A stretch of 35,352 nt of DNA. Source: a virus. Positions within the stretch are counted from its first letter, which is position 1. Each line of letters opens with the position of its first letter. The position numbers and the translations under genes are program-made. Below the pieces are notes generated by a model. It saw only the letters and a list, made by a program, of their open reading frames with translations, was not told the DNA's origin and ran no database searches. The stretch spans positions 1-35,352 of IMG/VR virus record IMGVR_UViG_3300017593_000537; one strand, written 5' to 3'. Positions 1 through 7,546 of the stretch are shown piece after piece.

Positions 1-170
1 CTCAGGCAAAGTTTGAGTGCGTCAAATGTGGTCATAAAGCCAACGCTGATATTAATGCAGCTCGTAATATTTTATCGGCAGGACATGCCGTTTTGTCTGC
101 GGAGGGAGGATGCAGTAAAGGTCGCCCGTTGAAACAGAAAACTTGCGACGGTCGTGAGAAAGTCGCCTAA
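1..170 (+). CDS. tnpB: TnpB (IS200/IS605 OrfB), C-terminal fragment cut by window edge
   Basis: Reading from base 3 gives an open frame to TAA at 168-170 that enters the window already open, so only the last ~55 residues are seen. It shows the end of the TnpB C-terminal zinc ribbon (a CxxC pair in FECVKCGHKANAD) followed by DINAARNIL, the block that carries the last catalytic Asp of the RuvC-like nuclease. TnpB is the RNA-guided nuclease of IS200/IS605 and IS1341-type elements. The tail after the nuclease block is short and basic. Whether the gene is intact upstream cannot be seen. Family assignment is firm because this motif pair is very characteristic; the exact IS name is not determinable. 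Confidence 0.85.
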   Translation, partial: QAKFECVKCGHKANADINAARNILSAGHAVLSAEGGCSKGRPLKQKTCDGREKVA

Positions 171-228
171 AGGCTAACGCTTTTAGAATCCCCCACTTGA
201 GCTTGGCGAAAGTGGTGGGAGTGTGTCA
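1..228 (+). mobile_element. IS200/IS605-family element, right part
   Basis: The tnpB tail is followed after 19 bp by an imperfect hairpin (CCCCCACTT at 190-198 pairing with AAGTGGTGGG at 210-219, one bulged T) and then GTGTGTCAA at 221-229. This layout of subterminal hairpin plus short single-stranded end is the right end of IS200/IS605 elements. The left end lies outside the window and the exact right boundary (about 228) is inferred. The same segment would form the 3' scaffold of the TnpB guide (omega) RNA, with the guide read from the flank after the end. Confidence 0.7.
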
Positions 229-366
229 AACAGTCTCGTATTAAAGGTGGGGCAATTACGCTATTATCAATATGAATGCTGTCACGCTTGGTTGCATGCG
301 TGGCCCTATCTATAATGCATAATGCATAGAATATTGTCGCTTATTCACTCTAAACTAGGATGGTTT

Positions 367-1035
367 ATGTTAAATCTGCATCATTTAAACAATTCGCGCT
401 CGTTTCGTATTTTATGGTTACTAGAAGAGCTGGAGCTGGACTATCAACTGACCAGTTACCAGCGTACGAAAGCCTACCTTGCTCCTGAAAGCCTCAAGAA
501 AGTTCATCCGCTTGGACACACGCCTGTACTCGAAGTCGATGATCGCGCCTTGGCTGAGTCAGGTTTTATCATTGAGTACCTGCTGAGACACTATGATACC
601 GAGCATCAGTTTAAGCCCTCTGATGACAATGAAGCGGCGTGGGAAGCCTATACGTTTTGGTTGCATTTTGCTGAAGCCTCGGCCATGCCGCCACTGGTCA
701 TGCGTTTGGTGTTTAGTAAAGTGGTTGAAAGATCACCCCTGCTTATCAAACCGATTAGCAAAGGCATTCGTAAACAAGTTGAAGATGGAATGATTAATAA
801 CAACATCACGAATAACCTAAAACTCATGGAGCAGCAGCTACAAGACAATCATTGGTTTGCAGGTGAAGCGTTTAGTGCGGCGGACATACAAATGTATATC
901 GTGGTAGCAGCTTCTAATGCACGAGCAGGAATGGACAAAGTTAGATATGCCAATTTATTAAACTGGCTCAAGCGTTGTCAAGAACGTCCAGCCTTTAAGC
1001 GTGCTGAAGAAAAAGGCGGGACGCCGCAATTTTAA
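367..1035 (+). CDS. glutathione S-transferase family protein
   Basis: A 222-residue cytosolic GST-like protein. The first ~75 residues form the thioredoxin-fold half: NSRSFRILWLLEELELDY near the N-terminus, HPLGHTPVL in the position of the cis-Pro loop, and ESGFIIEYL as the glutathione gamma-glutamyl binding ExS-type block. The rest is the all-helical domain (WFAGEAFSAADIQM). I start at ATG 367 because AGGA sits 7 nt upstream and the GST fold begins at once; a longer in-frame start at 322 adds 15 residues without homology. It stands alone between the IS end and a small membrane-protein gene. Substrate is unknown; members of this family commonly handle electrophiles or peroxides. Confidence 0.85.
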   Translation: MLNLHHLNNSRSFRILWLLEELELDYQLTSYQRTKAYLAPESLKKVHPLGHTPVLEVDDRALAESGFIIEYLLRHYDTEHQFKPSDDNEAAWEAYTFWLHFAEASAMPPLVMRLVFSKVVERSPLLIKPISKGIRKQVEDGMINNNITNNLKLMEQQLQDNHWFAGEAFSAADIQMYIVVAASNARAGMDKVRYANLLNWLKRCQERPAFKRAEEKGGTPQF

Positions 1036-1105
1036 AGATATAATATGCTATGGTGAGCGTTTTTAATTCACATCTAACACAGTAGCGTATAAATAAGGTA
1101 GTGTC

Positions 1106-1354
1106 ATGAGCGACCAAAACAAATTGGCCAAGAATATAACGTCTGACAATGAGAGCAATATTCCTGAGCAAATGATCCATGCGCAGCAGGTCTCCATTAA
1201 ATCGTGGACACAAAAGATATTGGTGGTATTGCTATGTATGGCCAGCTTTTATGGGGGCTGGAAGTCGTACGAGTCCAATATGGTCAATGAGTGTACTGCC
1301 AATGGTGGTCAAATGGTTGACGGCCAAAAAACCATGATGTGCCAATTGTCATAG
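1106..1354 (+). CDS. small single-pass membrane protein, unknown function
   Basis: An 82-residue protein with a polar N-terminus (1-33), one hydrophobic stretch (about 38-55, KILVVLLCMASFYGGW) and a short cysteine-containing tail with two Cys (ECTANGGQ...MMCQL) that could form a disulfide outside the cytoplasm. The ATG at 1106 has AAGGT 7 nt upstream. It lies 70 bp after the GST gene and 32 bp before rnz, so it may be cotranscribed with rnz. I do not recognise the family. The hydrophobic segment, ribosome binding site and tight spacing make it a likely real gene. Confidence 0.65.
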   Translation: MSDQNKLAKNITSDNESNIPEQMIHAQQVSIKSWTQKILVVLLCMASFYGGWKSYESNMVNECTANGGQMVDGQKTMMCQLS

Positions 1355-1386
1355 CCGGTGAATGTTATCAATAAGAGAAGCCATCT

Positions 1387-2490
1387 GTGCTAAAGCTAAC
1401 CTTTTTAGGCACATCAGCAGGTGTGCCAACCAAACAGCGTAACGTGACGGCGTTGGCGATTGAATGCCTGAATCCTTATTTATCTAAGTCGGGTGATGCC
1501 CAGCAACATAAAAAGTCGCGTCCATGGATATTGATTGACTGCGGCGAAGGTACTCAGCATCAGCTTTTGCACACTAAGCTGTCCATGCATCAGTTGAGCG
1601 CCATTTGTATCACCCATGTGCATGGAGATCATTGCTATGGTCTGCCGGGGTTGCTGGCGAGTGCCGCTATGTTAGGGCGCCTTGAGCCGCTTACCCTCAT
1701 TGCACCAAAATTGATTGCCGCGCTGCTTGATGCCATTGTCTTAACTACTGAATTGTATTTGTCATTTGCGATTGATTTCATAGCAATTGAAGAAGTTCTA
1801 GAGACAAAAGCGGGTAAGGTTGATATCGCTTTAGATTCCCAGCATCAGCTGAGTATTGATATTACGCCATTGTCGCATCGTGTGTCATCTTATGGCTTTG
1901 GCATCACTCAAAATATCCATCGGCTCTCGCTTAACACCAACAAGCTTATGGCAGCCGGTATTCCTGCCAGTAGTTTTTGGGGAAGATTGCAGCAAGGCTT
2001 TGACGTGGTGACTGATGATGGTCAGCAACTGCGTTCAGCAGATTATGTCGATAAAGAGGTGCGGCGTACACGTGTCGTGGTGGCGGGCGATAACGATAGA
2101 CCAGACTGTCTTCGTTCTGCGGTGACGGATGCTGATTTATTGATACATGAAGCCACTTATACGACTGACGTCTTAACTAGGATTCAGTCCAAAAATCCAG
2201 ACTTTGATCCGATGCATAGTAGCGCGCAACTGGTGGGTAAGTTTGCTCAAAATGTCGGCCTCAAGCATTTAATTCTGACGCATTTTAGCGCCCGCTACCA
2301 AAGCTTTGACAATCAGAATAGCAGCACCCCAAACATGGGCCATATCCGTGCAGACGCCGAAAGTTTTTATCAAGGCAGTTTGTGGTTGGCAGCAGACTTT
2401 GATCAGTACATGATCAATGGCGCAAATGACTTGGTAGACAGTAAAGAGACGGACCGCGTAGAGTATTTAGGCTCTGCACGCAGTAACTAG
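1387..2490 (+). CDS. rnz: ribonuclease Z (tRNA 3' processing endonuclease)
   Basis: A 367-residue metallo-beta-lactamase-fold protein of the RNase Z family, which removes 3' trailers from tRNA precursors lacking an encoded CCA. It opens with LTFLGTSAGVPTKQRN, typical of the family, then DCGEGTQHQLL and the zinc-binding motif HVHGDH (about residues 77-82). SHRVSSYGFGI near residue 163, AGDNDRPD near 234 and LTHFSARY near 300 supply the remaining metal ligands. The GDNDRP block is a little longer than the usual GDTRP. Start is GTG 1387 with an AAGAGAAG ribosome binding site. The stop lies 7 bp from the convergent stop of the next gene. Confidence 0.92.
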   Translation: MLKLTFLGTSAGVPTKQRNVTALAIECLNPYLSKSGDAQQHKKSRPWILIDCGEGTQHQLLHTKLSMHQLSAICITHVHGDHCYGLPGLLASAAMLGRLEPLTLIAPKLIAALLDAIVLTTELYLSFAIDFIAIEEVLETKAGKVDIALDSQHQLSIDITPLSHRVSSYGFGITQNIHRLSLNTNKLMAAGIPASSFWGRLQQGFDVVTDDGQQLRSADYVDKEVRRTRVVVAGDNDRPDCLRSAVTDADLLIHEATYTTDVLTRIQSKNPDFDPMHSSAQLVGKFAQNVGLKHLILTHFSARYQSFDNQNSSTPNMGHIRADAESFYQGSLWLAADFDQYMINGANDLVDSKETDRVEYLGSARSN

Positions 2491-2497
2491 ACTCGAT

Positions 2498-3457
2498 TTA
2501 GCGTTTATTGTCTGCAATGGACAGTTGGGTTTTACCGCTCCAATAACGACTAAATTGATAAGCAACTCGTCCTGAGCGGCCACCACGTTCGGACGCCCAA
2601 CGTAGCGCATCGGCCCTGATATTATCAGGCAAACTATTACTTTCCAAATGAGTGACTGTATCAGTCTCGGCCAAGATTTTCTGTTGCTCTAAATTCAGAT
2701 AGTGCTGCACAATCTGTAAATAAGTCTGCTGATCCATGGGGTGAAAAGACAGCCATAACCCAAAACGATCAGACAACGACACGGTCTCATCAACGGTCTC
2801 ATAAGGGTTGACCTCATCGGTCTGACCATTATAAATGTTGATGTTGTCCTTCATCAGTTGAGGGAGTAGGTGACGGCGGTTACTGGTCGCATAGACCAAG
2901 AGTTTGTCTTGCTCCGAATCAAGCGCGCCATCCAAAACGCTTTTTAACGTTCTGTAACTCTCGTCCTGACCGTTAAATGCCAAATCATCGCAGTACACTA
3001 TGTAACGACACCCACTGTCAGCGGGTAGCGCCTTAATTGCTGTACGGATCTTATCAAGTACCTGTAGATCGTCCCGCGCAATCTCAATGATGCGCAGTCC
3101 TTCACTATGATAGGCTTGTAGCAATGCTCGAATCAGCGAGGATTTACCCGCGCCGCGTGTGCCTGTCATCAAAACGTGATTGGCGGGATAGCCTTTTAAA
3201 AATTGGCGCGTGTTCTGTACCAGCTTTGATTTTTGCGTGTCAATACCCTGTAAGTCATCTAAACTTAAAAACAGATTGACCGCTAGAGGCTCTAAATGGC
3301 CGTTGTGACCACCGACCCAGCGATAGGCCAGCTGGGTAGGGTCTATCTCAACCGTTGGTGTGACCTGCTCCTGTAAGTATTGACTGAGTAAATCCAATAA
3401 AGGGCTAGGCAGAGCATAATGAGTAGCAAGCTTAGATGCGTTGATTGGTTGGGACAT
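2498..3457 (-). CDS. DUF815 family P-loop ATPase
   Basis: A 319-residue AAA+-type ATPase of the DUF815 family. Walker A is GTRGAGKSS at about residues 99-107 and the Walker B-like strand is RYIVYCDDLAF near 150-160. A sensor-type ATSNRRHLLPQ segment follows, with the usual DUF815 layout: an N-terminal leader with YRWVGG before the nucleotide-binding core and a C-terminal lid (ALRWASERGGRSGRVAYQF). The role of these proteins is not well defined. The gene is transcribed leftward and faces the kinase-like gene across a short divergent promoter region, ending convergently 7 bp from rnz. Confidence 0.87.
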   Translation of the reverse strand: MSQPINASKLATHYALPSPLLDLLSQYLQEQVTPTVEIDPTQLAYRWVGGHNGHLEPLAVNLFLSLDDLQGIDTQKSKLVQNTRQFLKGYPANHVLMTGTRGAGKSSLIRALLQAYHSEGLRIIEIARDDLQVLDKIRTAIKALPADSGCRYIVYCDDLAFNGQDESYRTLKSVLDGALDSEQDKLLVYATSNRRHLLPQLMKDNINIYNGQTDEVNPYETVDETVSLSDRFGLWLSFHPMDQQTYLQIVQHYLNLEQQKILAETDTVTHLESNSLPDNIRADALRWASERGGRSGRVAYQFSRYWSGKTQLSIADNKR

Positions 3458-3555
3458 AATAACTCTAACAGTTCAGGTTGGTTTTGAAGGGCGTAATCGC
3501 AGTTTTGTTAGGACTTCACCATATTACGAAAAACAGTATCGTGAAAAATCATACC

Positions 3556-4548
3556 ATGAAAAATAATGCCAGTAATCCATCTATTATACAAGCGTTGCAA
3601 GCCCACGCTCAGCAGCTACTGCCGACAATGACGCAAGTATTGATAGCGTTGCAATATAGCGAGATAGCGCATCAACGTTTAGCTCAGCAGAACACCGAAA
3701 CGCGACATCCTAACACTCATTATTATCAGGGCTTAACGCGCGCTATATATCCGCAGTTCGGTAATGTGATGATTAAATGGCAGCTAACTTCTCATGACAG
3801 GGGTTTTTCGTTTGATTTAAATCACGAAGTCGCTATCTTAAAAGCCTTAGATGGTTTATCGAAAACCCAATCAAACGCTATGACTATTGCGCCATCGTTC
3901 CTTGCTTATCACAATGTAGAGGTTCAAGCAGGGAAAGAAAATCAGCAGTTAACGGCTCTCGTCATGCCCCACTATCCAAATGGAAATTTGGCAAAGCAGC
4001 TTACTGCTCAACAGTATGGGTCATTAACCACTAAACAAAAGCATCACTTTATTGTCCAGGCGGCTTATCTTATAGCCAATCTACATCACACTGGCTGGCT
4101 ACACAATGATATTAAACCCAGTAATCTCTTGCTCGCTGACATGCCGATAGGCAGCGCTGACAACAGCGGTAGAGTGCCTGATTTATTATTGACCGATTTT
4201 GCCTTAGCTGAGAGGTTGGATAAACCAAGAAAGGTAAGCGCTGCCGGCACACCAGCGTATCTTGCGCCTGAGCGCTGGCATGGACAGGGTGCAACGGTAC
4301 AGAGTGATATCTATGCGTTTGGCATCATGATGGTTGAGATATTAATGGGCGAGCGACCGTTTAAGATACCTACTCACAGTCGTGATTCAATGAGGGATTG
4401 GGCGACCCAGCACTGTCAGCAGCCTGTGCCAAAATTGCCGTCAGAATATAGCCGTTACCAGTTTATCGTAGATGGTGCATTAGCAAAGCGGGTAGAGAGG
4501 CGGTATAAGAGGATGGAGGCGGTACTGGTCGACTTAGCAGGTTTGTGA
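3556..4548 (+). CDS. serine/threonine protein kinase-like protein
   Basis: An eukaryotic-type kinase fold of about 330 residues. Visible motifs are HNDIKPSNLLL (catalytic loop HxDxKPxN), LTDFALAE at the DFG position (the Gly is Ala), GTPAYLAPERW (APE block), and IYAFGIMMVEILMGERPF (subdomain IX-X). The glycine-rich loop is not obvious; the ATP lysine may be the one in VMIKWQL. Start is uncertain: an open frame reaches back to TTG 3478, with GTG 3541 and ATG 3556 as other candidates and no strong ribosome binding site at any. No membrane segment is present. It is divergent from the DUF815 gene. It is the last chromosomal gene before attL and may phosphorylate an unknown partner. Confidence 0.75.
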   Translation: MKNNASNPSIIQALQAHAQQLLPTMTQVLIALQYSEIAHQRLAQQNTETRHPNTHYYQGLTRAIYPQFGNVMIKWQLTSHDRGFSFDLNHEVAILKALDGLSKTQSNAMTIAPSFLAYHNVEVQAGKENQQLTALVMPHYPNGNLAKQLTAQQYGSLTTKQKHHFIVQAAYLIANLHHTGWLHNDIKPSNLLLADMPIGSADNSGRVPDLLLTDFALAERLDKPRKVSAAGTPAYLAPERWHGQGATVQSDIYAFGIMMVEILMGERPFKIPTHSRDSMRDWATQHCQQPVPKLPSEYSRYQFIVDGALAKRVERRYKRMEAVLVDLAGL

Positions 4549-4590
4549 TTACGTTGAAGGGTTCTGAGTGTTAGACTAAAATCCAGACAC

Positions 4591-4617
4591 AAAAAAACCT
4601 GCTAATAAGCAGGTTTT
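4591..4617 (-). terminator. original rho-independent terminator of the tRNA-Leu gene (displaced)
   Basis: AAAACCTGCT-AATA-AGCAGGTTTT forms a 10-bp stem with a 4-nt loop, followed on the minus strand by seven T. It lies about 27 bp beyond the left att core in the direction in which the tRNA is read. Before integration it would have been the tRNA terminator. A similar hairpin with a different loop follows the intact tRNA at 35197-35220. It could also stop rightward transcripts from the kinase gene. Confidence 0.85.
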
Positions 4618-4643
4618 GATATTTGGTCTAAGATGTACTATCC

Positions 4644-4671
4644 GAAAATGGTGGGGCTGGAGAGACTCGAA
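4644..4671. repeat. attL core: 28-bp direct repeat of the tRNA-Leu 3' end
   Basis: The 28 bases starting GAAAATGGTGGGGCTGG and ending AGACTCGAA are identical to 35254-35281. They cover the CCA end, acceptor 3' strand and part of the T arm of tRNA-Leu on the minus strand. Sequence identity stops sharply on both sides. The rest of the tRNA is absent here, so this is the displaced chromosomal copy created by integration. Confidence 0.95.
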
Positions 4672-5153
4672 ACCTCTATGATTATTAACTTCAGAATTTT
4701 TGGGGTGCTAAGTACATGATATTGTTGGTATGTAGTATTGATTTAAGTAGGTAGGGCTATCCCATAGTAATCCCACGTAAGATATAAGCAGATCGTGAGC
4801 GTGTCCAGTGCACCGTCTTATTTGGATGTTTTTAAATTTTTGGGGGTGGTATGCAAACTAGGTAATATAGGTAATCATATTGATTTTATTAGGTTTTTTA
4901 TGTAATTTAGAGGTAATTATTAAGTAATCCAATACACAGCTAAAAGGTATTAATCAAGAAACTATAAAATATATATAAATCATATACTTATACTATATAT
5001 GTAATAATAATTACTTTTGATTACTATATTAAGGTATTTATAAATAATAATAATATCAAATACTTATATCTAATTTATTAAGCTATTACTATGATTACCT
5101 TATATTGCTACCCCTGTGGTATTTTATTACTTGAATCTATAAATGAGGTATAA
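4672..5153. other. gene-free AT-rich region between attL and the integrase terminator
   Basis: No open frame of useful length. It holds one AATCCCACG box at 4769-4777, preceded by TATCCCATA, which matches boxes at the right end of the prophage (35060, 35149, 35169) and fits integrase arm sites. From about 4860 the DNA becomes strongly AT-rich with repeated GTAAT/ATTAC words. GGTAATCAT (4870-4878) and ATGATTACC (5091-5099) are perfect inverted copies 213 bp apart. IHF or excisionase sites are plausible here; none can be proven. Confidence 0.6.
4769..4777 (+). promoter_or_regulatory. putative integrase arm-type site, left end
   Basis: AATCCCACG, 98 bp inside the attL core. The same 9-mer occurs at 35060-35068 and 35149-35157, and inverted at 35169-35177, just inside attR. 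Matching short boxes inside both prophage ends are the usual sign of arm-type integrase binding sites. Confidence 0.5.
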
Positions 5154-5179
5154 AAAAAGCCCTATATTTAGGGCTTTTT
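5154..5179 (-). terminator. rho-independent terminator after the integrase gene
   Basis: AAAAAGCCCTA-TATT-TAGGGCTTTTT is an 11-bp perfect stem with a 4-nt loop, flanked by A and T runs so that it can work in both directions. It lies 10 bp after the integrase stop and insulates the gene from the att region. Confidence 0.85.
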
Positions 5180-5189
5180 GCTGATTGCA

Positions 5190-6353
5190 TTATTGGCTGT
5201 TGTCTAGTGCATTGGCTAAGTTGCGGATGATATGGCGCGTGTCACTGGGGATGAATTTGCCATAGTGTTTGTGGATCATGTCTGTATTTACGTGGCCCAG
5301 TTGGTTGGCTAACCATTCGGCGCTGATAATGCCTGTCGATAGTACTTGGCTTGCATAAGTATGACGACCATTGTTTAAAGCGCGATAGGGTATGTCGCAT
5401 TTATCAAGGTGGCGTTTCCAGCGTTTTTCAAGTTGAGGGTATGTGTAATGGCTACCGGTGCGCGGGTTGTACCAAAGCCACGTTAGATACTGTTCTTCAT
5501 AGGTGTGGTTGTCTCGCTCAAGTACTTTGACTGCGTGTGGGGTTTTATCAGTTAGTAATTGGCGTTGATTGTCCAAGGCATTTGCTACGATCGGTAGTAG
5601 TTCAATTTGCCGTTTACGTCGCCGGTTCTTAGTCGCCTTATGAATGCCTTTCACAAAGCCACGTCTGATATATGCTGTTGCCTGATCAAAATTAATGTCT
5701 TCTACGGCCAGTGGCATGAGCTCATGACTGGATAGACCTGACCATAACATGACCGTCCATAAGTTCCGAAAGGTTGTGTCCGTTTCGGTATTGATGATTA
5801 ATGCGATCTCTTCACGAGTGAATGGCTCGATGTCTTTGGGATCTTTTGCGTTAAGCTTGATGTACTGGCTTGGATCGTTAGGGTTCTTTTGATGGCGTGC
5901 CCAGTAACTCCATATTGATCGCCATAAACCTAATATATCTACAATTGTTTTTGGTGATAGATTGACTCTGAGCACTTTGTATACCCAATATTCGACGTCT
6001 TCAGCACTGATTTTGCTTATTTGCTTATCTTGCCAGTATGGCGTGATGTGGTTGGCCACTTTACTGGTATAGGTCGTCCAAGTCGTTGGGGAGACTGTAC
6101 TTTGCTCGGCATTCTCCCAAACTGGGATATAATAGCCAAAATATGATGCTTGTCGCTTTGGTGATGATGGGAATACGGCATCACGGTTAAATATACCCAT
6201 TTGTATCTGTTGCTCGACCATATCCGCTATTTTTTGGGCGTTAGCCTTGTTTGCTGCGGTTGGTGGCGTGTTTAGTAAGGTTTCGCTGTCTTTTTCACCG
6301 TTTATGTACCAAATAATGCGAATACTGGTTTTGAGTGGTTCAATACTGGCCAC
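5190..6353 (-). CDS. int: tyrosine recombinase / prophage integrase
   Basis: A 387-residue site-specific integrase. Residues 8-60 (IRIIWYINGEKDSETLL...IQMGIFN) match the DUF3596-type arm-binding domain, about 70-150 the core-binding SAM-like domain, and 180-370 the catalytic domain. Catalytic residues seen are Arg330 in GRHTYASQ, His354 in QLGH and the nucleophile Tyr364 in HKHYGKF. The box I position, normally GLRxxEL, reads GLSSHEL (206-212), so the first catalytic Arg appears to be Ser208; the HxxR position is NNGR. GTG start at 6353 with AGGAG 8 nt upstream. It is next to attL and reads towards it. It should catalyse integration at and excision from tRNA-Leu. Confidence 0.92.
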   Translation of the reverse strand: MASIEPLKTSIRIIWYINGEKDSETLLNTPPTAANKANAQKIADMVEQQIQMGIFNRDAVFPSSPKRQASYFGYYIPVWENAEQSTVSPTTWTTYTSKVANHITPYWQDKQISKISAEDVEYWVYKVLRVNLSPKTIVDILGLWRSIWSYWARHQKNPNDPSQYIKLNAKDPKDIEPFTREEIALIINTETDTTFRNLWTVMLWSGLSSHELMPLAVEDINFDQATAYIRRGFVKGIHKATKNRRRKRQIELLPIVANALDNQRQLLTDKTPHAVKVLERDNHTYEEQYLTWLWYNPRTGSHYTYPQLEKRWKRHLDKCDIPYRALNNGRHTYASQVLSTGIISAEWLANQLGHVNTDMIHKHYGKFIPSDTRHIIRNLANALDNSQ

Positions 6354-6434
6354 TTTGGATGCTCCTATGCGTAAAAACGTGTGTAGATAGGTCTTAAAAT
6401 GCTGATATAACTGGCTTTTACACGTATTTGACGC

Positions 6435-6440
6435 TATAAT
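6435..6440 (+). promoter_or_regulatory. -10 box of a candidate rightward small-RNA promoter
   Basis: TATAAT is a perfect sigma-70 -10 hexamer. No good -35 exists at 17 bp (TGGCTT). The surrounding DNA has inverted words (ACGTGT near 6378 and ACACGT at 6419) that could bind a regulator. No protein gene lies downstream on this strand before the strong terminator at 6515-6548. Confidence 0.45.
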
Positions 6441-6446
6441 AAAGGT

Positions 6447-6548
6447 CTGGTTTGGTAACTATTGAGCCACTTAAAAGTTCTTGGTTTGGGGCTTTTGGCT
6501 CAAATGATTTGACGAAACAGCCCTCACAATTGTGAGGGCTGTTTTTTT
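6447..6548 (+). ncRNA. candidate ~100-nt structured small RNA between int and the early operon
   Basis: A TATAAT box at 6435-6440 would start a transcript near 6447, which ends at a perfect intrinsic terminator. In between, TTGAGCC (6462-6468) pairs with GGCTCAA (6497-6503) and AAAAG (6473-6477) with CTTTT (6492-6496), giving a two-part hairpin with a G/U-rich loop. No open frame or ribosome binding site is present. A strong rightward terminator here has no protein gene to serve, which supports a short RNA. The role is unknown; control of int or of the early mRNA is possible. Confidence 0.45.
6515..6548 (+). terminator. strong rightward rho-independent terminator
   Basis: AAACAGCCCTCACAA joins TTGTGAGGGCTGTTT directly, a perfect 30-bp palindrome, followed on the plus strand by seven T. 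On the minus strand only three T follow, so leftward termination of the early operon would be weaker. Confidence 0.85.
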
Positions 6549-6561
6549 GTCCATAGTATAG

Positions 6562-6828
6562 TCATTTGATAAACCTGTCATCAATGATGATTGAGAACGG
6601 GTTGTCTAGATCCAGCTTCATTGTTTTTGCCTTCTTATGCGCCAGTCTGGTCAGTTCGTCTATGCCGTAGGGCTTGTTGTTATGTAAGATAATGCTACCT
6701 TCTGGCATTTTATTTACTGGGGATTTCCTACCCATGCGATCACGGTTCAGATGCTCATTGACCATACTTTCATCAGTTGCTATGCAAACGCTGTCACGGC
6801 AACGATATAAACTTAATGGTAATGGCAT
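6562..6828 (-). CDS. small early-operon protein, unknown function
   Basis: An 88-residue protein; last gene of the leftward early operon. ATG 6828 is chosen because GGAGGTAGTC stands directly before it, an excellent ribosome binding site, and it lies 3 bp after the preceding stop. The longer in-frame start at 6861 would overlap that gene. The sequence is basic in the middle (NRDRMGRKSPVNKMPEG) and ends IIIDDRFIK, with a possible small nucleic-acid-binding character. I do not recognise a family. Confidence 0.6.
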   Translation of the reverse strand: MPLPLSLYRCRDSVCIATDESMVNEHLNRDRMGRKSPVNKMPEGSIILHNNKPYGIDELTRLAHKKAKTMKLDLDNPFSIIIDDRFIK

Positions 6829-6830
6829 GA

Positions 6831-7028
6831 CTACCTCCGTCCCTCTATATTGTTTTGACAATCGATACAGCGGGTGACACCGCCTAAGCGCTGCCGGCGC
6901 TCAGGAATATCTTCGCCACAATCGATACACTCTGCCAGTGAGGGTTTATCAAAGCGTGCAGCCTTGGCTAAGTTGCGTTCTAACTCTTCTTGCGCCTGGT
7001 CGTTGGCGCGGTCAATAATATCGCTCAT
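6831..7028 (-). CDS. TraR/DksA-type C4 zinc-finger protein
   Basis: 65 residues with a short helical N-terminus (IIDRANDQAQEELERNL) and a C4 zinc finger: CIDC at 34-37 and CIDC at 54-57, the signature of the TraR/DksA family. Phage and plasmid TraR-like proteins of this size bind RNA polymerase through the secondary channel and alter promoter choice like DksA with ppGpp. P2-type phages often carry one (P2 orf73-like). It abuts the next upstream gene without a gap (7028/7029). A role in tuning host or phage transcription during early growth is likely. Confidence 0.85.
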   Translation of the reverse strand: MSDIIDRANDQAQEELERNLAKAARFDKPSLAECIDCGEDIPERRQRLGGVTRCIDCQNNIEGRR

Positions 7029-7271
7029 TCAGTTTATTCCTATTTTGATTTCAGTTAATTTTTCGTATTTACGTTCTTGATAGACTTCGACCTTGCAGCG
7101 CATTTCAATCTTGTCTTTGTTGATGCTGTAATGCTTGCCTTGATAGAGATCTCGCTGCTTGTGCGTTGGATGCATTGAGCAGTCAATCATCTGACCGCTC
7201 ACGGTATCAAAGGTCAGCCAATGTAAAGGGCTTTCACGGTTGTAAGGGAATAGGGCACGGACTAGGTTCAT
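7029..7271 (-). CDS. early-operon protein, unknown function
   Basis: An 80-residue protein rich in charged and aromatic residues, starting MNLVRALFPYNRES and ending EKLTEIKIGIN. It overlaps the upstream gene by 4 bp (ATGA) and abuts the TraR-like gene, so it is translated within a tightly coupled operon. No membrane segment or known motif is seen; the mixed strand pattern in its second half (YSINKDKIEMRCKVEVYQ) suggests a small beta-rich fold. Function is not assignable. Confidence 0.65.
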   Translation of the reverse strand: MNLVRALFPYNRESPLHWLTFDTVSGQMIDCSMHPTHKQRDLYQGKHYSINKDKIEMRCKVEVYQERKYEKLTEIKIGIN

Positions 7272-7546
7272 CGACTTGCCTCCGTTTTAATTGCCATATC
7301 AATAACTATGTTTTTTGCATTACCCATCAGCTCAAGGAATATCTCTTCTTGCTCGTCATCAAGATAGCCGGCGTTGTCGATGACTTCTTTTATGGAAAGA
7401 GATAATTCGTGCTCACGTTGGACTGGTGGAATGGTTCGGATAAAGGTTAAAGCCAATAGTTCAAAAGTGGCGTTGTGCTGTAGCTTTGAGGCTTCTTGCT
7501 GCTGCTGATGTTCTATCGCCATTTGCATTAATTTGTTTAAGTCCAT
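7268..7546 (-). CDS. early-operon helical protein, unknown function
   Basis: 92 residues, predicted mostly helical: a Gln-rich N-terminal helix (MAIEHQQQQEASKLQ), then hydrophobic and acidic segments (GYLDDEQEEIFLELMGN). It starts directly after the stop of the upstream gene (TAA ATG) and overlaps the next by 4 bp, which supports coupled translation. No family recognised. Confidence 0.65.
   Translation of the reverse strand: MDLNKLMQMAIEHQQQQEASKLQHNATFELLALTFIRTIPPVQREHELSLSIKEVIDNAGYLDDEQEEIFLELMGNAKNIVIDMAIKTEASR

Noticed and set aside
995-1213. Leftward frame between the GST and the small membrane protein
   Set aside because: Overlaps both rightward genes, no ribosome binding site and no family resemblance.
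4860-5110. Replication origin in the AT-rich region near attL
   Set aside because: It is AT-rich with repeated GTAAT words but shows no clear iteron series or DnaA boxes; att-site architecture explains it equally well.
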